DNA of 28,374 nucleotides from Pelargonium cotyledonis (Eukaryota > Streptophyta > Magnoliopsida > Geraniales > Geraniaceae), in NCBI GenBank assembly GCA_036897625.1, contig JAYMTA010000458.1, positions 1 through 28,374 of the forward strand, given 5' to 3'. Shown here piece after piece: positions 23,108 through 28,374 of this stretch. The notes beneath the pieces were generated by a model, which did not search any database, was not told the origin of the DNA, and was given only the letters and a program-made list of their open reading frames with translations. Made by a program: the position numbers and the translations under genes. How positions within the stretch are numbered: position 1 is the first letter of the stretch; every line of letters begins with the position of its first letter.

Positions 23108-23660
23108 AATGTAGGTATGTATCACATATTTATTATCTTTGTAATATGGAATTTTATTGGCGTTCTACTTTCTGGATTGGCATTATCTGCTAATCATTGA
23201 AATATTTGCTGGCAGGGAGTGTGGTAGCGAGAGTCTGCGAAGATCATAACAAGCGGACTGTTGCTGCTTCTTGTACAACTTGTTGGCCATAGATAGGCAG
23301 AGATGATATCCTATTATATCAAACAAGAACAGAGGAGTCTAAAATAAATGTTCCCTTTTTCTTCTCATTCTCCTGTTATTCTGTTTTTGGAATTCAGCGT
23401 CCGCCTTGGTTTCTTTAATGGCATTGTTTCTCTGGAGTTCTTTATCCACTTATTTAGCAGCACCGTGTTCTTGGGTTTATGTTTTGTTCATTTTCATTTG
23501 TATAGTCAAAATCTGAAATATGTATTCGTAGTCTCTCAGCTTGAGTTTTGGCAAATTTTTACATGGGGATTTTCACTTTGCTTCTTTGTCTATTATTATT
23601 GTGCGATTCGCTAGTCTGGCTTTAGTTTTCTTCTTGTTAATTAGTTGTCTACTTTTGTTT
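23108..23660 (+). other. 3'UTR of RLP copy B with a UTR intron
   Basis: Eight bases after the stop a donor GTATGT (23115) pairs with an acceptor GGCAG at 23210-23214, giving an intron of about 100 nt in the 3'UTR. The exonic part after it (GGAGTGTGGTAGCGAGAG) is matched by 21637 onward in copy A, which supports the view that this is old transcribed sequence. AATAAA at about 23344 could serve as a polyadenylation signal. The downstream part is T-rich and has no credible ORF. Confidence 0.55.
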
Positions 23661-23760
23661 AATCTCTTTGACGTTTTGGCTTCTCTGCAGCTCCTTGTGA
23701 GATTGCACAAATAGTGTTTTTGCTTATGCACTTTTTTTCAACTTTCTATACAAGTCTTAT

Positions 23761-24054
23761 AAGGGCATCTTTAATGAATTACAGTGTAAGAGTATAATAC
23801 AATTGCCACATAATTTATTATTTTTAAGAGTGTAATAGAATAAACCCATTTTAATTTTTTTTTTCATACAAATTATTATTATTTTAATAATATTGTAACC
23901 ATTTTGATTGGATTGGACAACAAAATAAACAAATGTCATATGCAATCATTGTATTATGTGCATAATATCTATTACATGGTTCATAGATATGAGTGTAATG
24001 CGCAACTTTTTTTATGCTATTACACTCTTATAAACCACCATTGGAGATGCCCTT
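23761..24054. mobile_element. 294-bp MITE with GGGCATCTCCAATG-type ends
   Basis: The left end AAGGGCATCTTTAATG and the right end, read inverted, AAGGGCATCTCCAATGG are terminal inverted repeats. The similarity continues inward with AGAGTGTAAT/AGAGTATAAT words. The element is AT-rich and non-coding. The flanks are TTAT and ATAT, so the duplication is either TA or a three-base TTA/TAA type and the superfamily (Tc1/mariner or PIF/Harbinger) stays open. Elements with this end are common in dicot genomes. Confidence 0.8.
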
Positions 24055-24370
24055 ATATCATTCGAGAATGAGTTGTATTATCTATCTCTTTTGAATCCAC
24101 TTGCAAAGTTATAACGGGTTTGCACATGAAGAGACATGCTAGAATATAGTATTAAAATAATAAATAAAAACTATAATTATAAATTTAAACTTCTAATTAA
24201 ATTGATTATCTAATAAAAACTACGTGTACATGTTTGATAATAATAAAAAATACTCTATAATTTTTATTTTTAAATAAAATTAAAATTTAAAATGATATTT
24301 AATTTGAAACAGATGAGTACTGTTTTTTAAAAATGACATGCAAAGGATCGCATCTGAATCTAATACTCAT
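24055..24370. other. AT-rich spacer
   Basis: Very AT-rich, with many AATAAAAA and TAAATTTAA words. I see no ORF, repeat ends or RNA gene in it. Confidence 0.5.
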
Positions 24371-24374
24371 ACCA

Positions 24375-24490
24375 TCCAACGGCTGCTAGCCCTTTCTTCC
24401 ATTATTGACTTTCCAACACCTGTATCCCTCCCCAACGGTCAAAAACTTCACCATTTAAATTTCCAAAACCCTCACTGTAAACTAGCCGTT
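24375..24490 (+). promoter_or_regulatory. Three MSA-type (MYB3R-binding) elements upstream of the membrane-protein gene
   Basis: The mitosis-specific activator consensus is YCYAACGGYYA. CCCAACGGTCA at 24431-24441 fits it fully. TCCAACGGCTG at 24375-24385 fits all but the last base. A third AACGG core lies on the minus strand at 24486-24490 (CCGTT). Three cores in 116 bp, 160-280 bp before the ATG, resemble promoters of plant G2/M genes. A telo-box-like AAACCCTA follows at 24609-24616 in the probable leader. Confidence 0.6.
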
Positions 24491-24651
24491 ACGACGCCAT
24501 TCTTCAAGAATCTCCCACTCACACTATCTCTTCATCAGATATTTGAAGATCTTCTTCGCAAATTAGCAATCTCTTGCTCATCTCTACACTTTCTATTCTT
24601 GAACAGTTAAACCCTAGCTCCTCTTGCATTTCTTGCGTCACAACGTCGTCC

Positions 24652-27600
24652 ATGGCTGCGTCGGTGACCAAATCTTCTCCCAATAGGAACCCTAATTCAA
24701 GATTGTCAGAGATCAATAACTCCATGAGGAGGAGCTTCAGTGGAAACCCGTTCGCGAAGCCTTCCATCGCCACCAAACAGAAAGGCTTCAACTCTGTTAC
24801 TCTTGCTAACAGTCCTTCAGGTTTGGGAACTATACATTCACTTCTCCCTTTCTTTTGTTACCTTGCAATTTTCTGTTTTAGTTATCACATTTCTTTTCTA
24901 TTTATATCTGTTTGGTTTCGGAGAAACTGATAGGAGATAGAAGAAAAAGATTGGAACTTGATACATTATGTGTTATTAAGATTTTTTTTTTAGTTTGTGA
25001 AAATTCACTAGTTGTGGCTTAAGTTTAGTTTATTTATCTGTTTGGATTTCCTGAAGTAGCGATTTACTGGAGGACTATACTGAACATGTAGCTAAATTTT
25101 GAAATATCTAGGTCAGCTATTTGAAATCTAATTTTTGAAAGAAATATTTTGGGAGTAATAGCTGAGATATTCCAAATTTATGTTCAATTGGGTTCTCTAA
25201 ATTTTCTTGCCAACCAAACATGATATATATGTTTGATAGGATAGGTTTGGTTTGATTCGTCTCATGAAAATTTAGTTTCATGGGCTCTCTTGAAGATTCT
25301 GCTTTGTGTAAATGATGCAGATTTTCCAAGGAGGCACTCCATAAGCAGAGAGAGCATTCCCTCTTCTTTGTGCGAGGACAAAGAAAATGGGAAAGAGCAG
25401 GAACTGAAACGGGCAAGAAGTCGTTCCCCATCTGTTTCAAAGGGTACAAAAAATTTCATGTCTCCTACTATTTCTGCAACTTCCAAGGTCACTGCATCGC
25501 CAAAGAAGAAAATTTTAGCATAAAAAAACGAGTCTCTTTGTAGTTCTTTTCCGTCATCTGAAGGAAAAACCTTGAGCAATTTAGTGGGTTTCTCGGATGT
25601 GTTGGAGTTCATTGATGCAAAGCCTCAAACAGATTCAAATAATGATTATGCTGTTGCTGAATTCGAGCACAAGGGAACAGATTTCAGAGCTCCTTTGATT
25701 CCCAAAGCTTCAGGGTTTGATCCTAAGGTGGTCCAGTGCACTCCCAAGAGTGGTTCCAGATTGAGACATAGTACTCATGCTGTGGAAGAGGAATGTGTTA
25801 ATCTGGATCGGAGTCCTATTGGCTCAAGTCCTTGTCCATCTCGTGATATCTTGGCACCCCTTGATGCCGATATGCATCCTTATGATCCGGAGACCAACTT
25901 CACTTCTCCAAGACCTCAATTCCTACGCTACAGGCCTAACCCACGAATCGAGGTATACCTCAATAGGGAAAGGCAAGGCGAGGGGCGTGAGGACAACTTT
26001 ATCTCCGAAAGCTCTTCTGATTCTGGATTTACAGAGGAAACAGAAACTCAATCTGAGGAAAGGCAAGGTGAGGGGCTTGAGAACAACTTTATCTCTGAAA
26101 GCTCTCCTGATGCTGGATTTACAGAGGAAGCAGAAACTCAGTCTGAGGATTCCCATAAGTATTCAGAGGATGTTTCTTCTGGGGGAATGCTGAAAGAAGA
26201 AGTTTTTGGTCAAATGATGAAAGAAGAAATTTCTGGTGAAATGGTGCAAGATGCTGAAGTCTCAATTGAAATGGTTCAACCGAAAGAGGAAGAGGTGCTT
26301 CATGCTTCTGAATCCAACCCCATTAGTAGCAGTAGCGCTCACATGTCCAAGGGTACTGTTGATGGGAAAAGGGTGAATAAGTTGCATTTCTTCAGGAGGC
26401 CAAAGACTGTTGCTTTCCTGCTAACACTCTTGGTTGCTTGCTTGTCAGTTTCTGTCACTGATTCCTCAGTAGTTGGTTTGGTGCTCAAGGATTCAAGTTA
26501 CTCTAACTTGTATGTTCCTCTTGAATTCAGTGCATATGTGACAGCACACTTGGATGGTCTAGCTCAAAATTTCAGGCTTTGGCATGCTAAGTCTATATAT
26601 TACCTTTTTGAATTGGTTTCTAATTTAAGAGTGCACAGGTTTGGAACCTTGAAGTATAGCAACTTGACTGCTCTGTACGATGATCAATATTTAGTTGATG
26701 GGCACCTTTTATTCAACCAGCGTTATTCGGGAGCAAAAAAAGAGTTTCAAAGCATTGTGTTGGAGTCTGAACTTACTGTGGGTTTGGAGAGAGTGGTTGA
26801 AACTGAAAAGTTGGAAGAGATGCGTCATCCAGAAATTGAAGTGGATGAAATTGATGGATATGGGGATCTAGAATCTGAAGTATACGATGAACAAGAAGAT
26901 GCAAAGGTTGAAGTGCATGATATTCCAGTAGCTGAAGTGCATAGTGATCTACTAGCTGAACAAGATGGCCTAGAACATTCAGTACATGACAACAGTGAAT
27001 ATGTGGCAGCAGAGCATAGCACGCCAGAAGTTGAAGAAGTGTGTTTCAGACCACCTGGTGAAGCATCCGAAACCAACAACTTAGACACAGAGACTGCCCA
27101 AGAAAAAATTGATGCTGCTGCTTCTCATAAGGAAACCAACTTGGAAAGTGGCATGGCCCAAGAACAAATTGATGCTGCTGCTTCTCATATGGAAACCAAC
27201 TTGGAAAGTGGCATGACCCAAGAAAAAATTGAAGCTGCTGCTTCTCATATGGAGACCAACTTCGAAAGCGGCATGTCCTCCAGGGAGCATTCAGAAGTTC
27301 CAGATACCTTATTAAAAACAGAAGATCACCAAGGTGAAAATGATTTGCAGTCTTATGAATCAGAGATCAAGTCCACTGAAGCAGATGAATCTCCTGAAAG
27401 ACCAGAGTTAGATTCTTCATCTGAGGGCAGACAAACAATGGATCTTAATTGGTTAAGAGATGAAGTTTCGGAATTGAATGCTCCTGGAATTGCTTTGCTA
27501 TTACTGGCTCTAATTGCTGCCACAACTTTCTTTGTCTACAAAAGAAAAGAAAACTCTGCCGTGTCAAGTATCAATACCCCTGCACTAAATCTTGCAGCTC

Positions 27601-28120
27601 CTGCAGATCAGCAGCTGCTTACCAAGAAATTTGATATCAGTCCCGAGTCAGTTAGTGCCAGTGTTGAACACAATTTCTATGAGAGGCTGTCGTCTTGTAA
27701 TTTGCTAACAGAAGCTGATCTGGATGACGAGTCATGTCCCTCAGAAATGAGTAGTTTCCAGATTAGCTCATCATACAGTAAGAAAGGAGTGGATGATTCT
27801 AGTGAAGCACAGAGTCAGGACAGGAAGCCCAAGAAGAACTACAAGAGAGAATCTTTAGCTTCTTCAGATGATTACTCTGTGGGTTCTGTATCTTATGGAA
27901 GTTTCACCACGTATGAGAAAATCTCTGCTAAGCGAGTAAGTATTACGGACCACTTTTCTTTTTATTTTTTTATAGAAGCTCCAATCTTTAGCTTCTTTAT
28001 ATTCGTATTTCAATTTACATACTGTTTCTCATACTTTGTTGGCTGGATGTGCAGGGTAATGGAGAAGCAACTCCTGTCAGGCGCTCGAGCAGAATTAGAA
28101 AGCAAGTAACTTCTCCTTGA
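24652..28120 (+). CDS. Uncharacterised plant two-span membrane protein, three exons, with one in-frame stop
   Basis: Exons 24652-24820, 25321-27935 and 28055-28120 join to 950 codons including the final TGA. The N-terminus is basic and serine-rich (NSRLSEINNSMRRSFSGNPF, then SKGTKNFMSPTISATSK and TASPKKK), with several SP sites, one a full CDK-type SPxK. Codon 124 (25521-25523) is TAA in the same frame as the sequence on both sides; it closes a 123-residue product, and the next in-frame ATG is at 25872 (Met241). The rest is open: two 30-residue repeats (273-332), a membrane span at about 419-445 (TVAFLLTLLVACLSVSV), a long acidic part, three 20-residue repeats (649-708), a second span at 777-796 (APGIALLLLALIAATTFFVY), and a basic C-terminus (PVRRSSRIRKQVTSP) coded by exon 3. 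I recall similar unnamed plant proteins, but no function. GAA to TAA, an assembly error or a true null allele are all possible. Confidence 0.85.
25968..26147 (+). repeat. Two in-frame 90-bp tandem repeats in exon 2 of the membrane-protein gene
   Basis: Units 25968-26057 and 26058-26147 code for 30 residues each, starting ERQGEG and running through NNFISESS or DNFISESS to ETQSE. They differ at few sites, so the duplication is fairly recent or under constraint. The segment is acidic and probably disordered. Confidence 0.9.
27096..27275 (+). repeat. Three in-frame 60-bp tandem repeats in exon 2 of the membrane-protein gene
   Basis: Units begin at 27096, 27156 and 27216 and code for 20 residues each (AQEKIDAAASHKETNLESGM and close variants). 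The A/E/Q/K-rich pattern suggests a helical, perhaps coiled-coil stretch between the two membrane spans. Confidence 0.9.
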
Positions 28121-28194
28121 CAACTTGATAGATAGTTCATTAGTTTCATTTCTAATCTGCTTAGCTCCTAAGATTTGTTGTGAATGAGACAACT

Positions 28195-28374
28195 CCCTAG
28201 TTGGCTGACTTCAGCTTAATTTGTTGTAGGTTAGTAGTTCTTATTTGGAGTAGATTAGCTTTGACCCATTGTAGTTTGACCATGTTAGTCAAATTGCCCT
28301 AGTTGGCTGACTTCAGCTTAATTTGTTGTAGGTTAGTTCTTATTTGGAGTAGATTAGCTTTGACCCATTGTAGT
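28195..28374. repeat. 102-bp tandem duplication downstream of the membrane-protein gene (runs off the window)
   Basis: Unit 1 is 28195-28296 and unit 2 starts at 28297 with CCCTAGTTGGCTGACTTCAG. The units are near identical, apart from a 3-bp indel (TTAGTAGTTC against TTAGTTC). The second unit is cut by the window edge, so the number of copies is unknown. It lies 75 bp after the stop codon, so it is likely in the 3'UTR. Confidence 0.9.

Noticed and set aside
25262-25612. Minus-strand open frame of 116 codons across the in-frame stop
   Set aside because: No recognisable protein, and it overlaps well-supported exon sequence on the + strand.
26825-27088. Minus-strand open frame rich in serine
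   Set aside because: It is the mirror of an acidic, GAA/GAT-rich coding stretch on the + strand, which keeps the opposite strand free of stops.
27936-28109. Unspliced C-terminus of the membrane protein
   Set aside because: A clear GTAAGT donor at 27936 and a GCAG acceptor at 28054 give the family-like basic ending; the unspliced frame gives a phenylalanine-rich tail that is intron.
1-28374. CRISPR array, bacterial operon or prophage-like system
   Set aside because: Spliced plant genes throughout; none of the repeats has a spacer-array layout.

Overview
The window is eukaryotic, and almost certainly from a eudicot plant. It is AT-rich, its genes have many short exons with GT-AG (and two GC-AG) introns, and its four gene loci all lie on the + strand. 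It also holds plant-type small transposons and two tRNA-derived SINEs. Gene content and style would fit a rosid, but I cannot fix the species from the sequence.

Layout. (1) 690-9520: leucine carboxyl methyltransferase 1 (LCMT1, called SBI1 in Arabidopsis). It has 13 exons that join into an unbroken 340-codon frame. Its introns hold a Stowaway-type MITE, an 892-bp terminal-inverted-repeat element, an old tandem duplication and a nested palindrome. (2) 9521-10540: a spacer with a 91-bp SINE. (3) 10560-16590: a plastid-type MATE transporter of the DETOXIFICATION 45 (DTX45) group, with a 5'UTR intron and 14 coding exons giving 589 residues. A full SINE lies in one intron. (4) 16591-19459: a gene-poor spacer with a 5'-truncated LINE-like insertion and other repeat debris. 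(5) 19460-23107 plus 3'UTR: a broken receptor-like protein (LRR-RLP) locus. It reads best as two tandem RLP copies collapsed into a chimera: copy A has lost its C-terminal coding end but keeps its 3'UTR, and copy B has lost its N-terminal half but keeps the transmembrane tail. (6) 23761-24054: a 294-bp MITE. (7) 24652-28120: a three-exon gene for an uncharacterised plant membrane protein of 949 codons. It has a single in-frame TAA at codon 124 and mitosis-type MSA promoter elements. The window ends inside a 102-bp tandem duplication.

The genes are not a functional cluster. LCMT1 methylates the C-terminus of PP2A catalytic subunits, the MATE protein is a predicted plastid-envelope exporter, the RLP is an immune-receptor relic, and the last gene may be cell-cycle regulated. 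I found no virus-like element, CRISPR array or stand-alone RNA gene. The points most worth a second look are the lone in-frame stop in the last gene, its MSA promoter, and the reconstructed history of the RLP locus.
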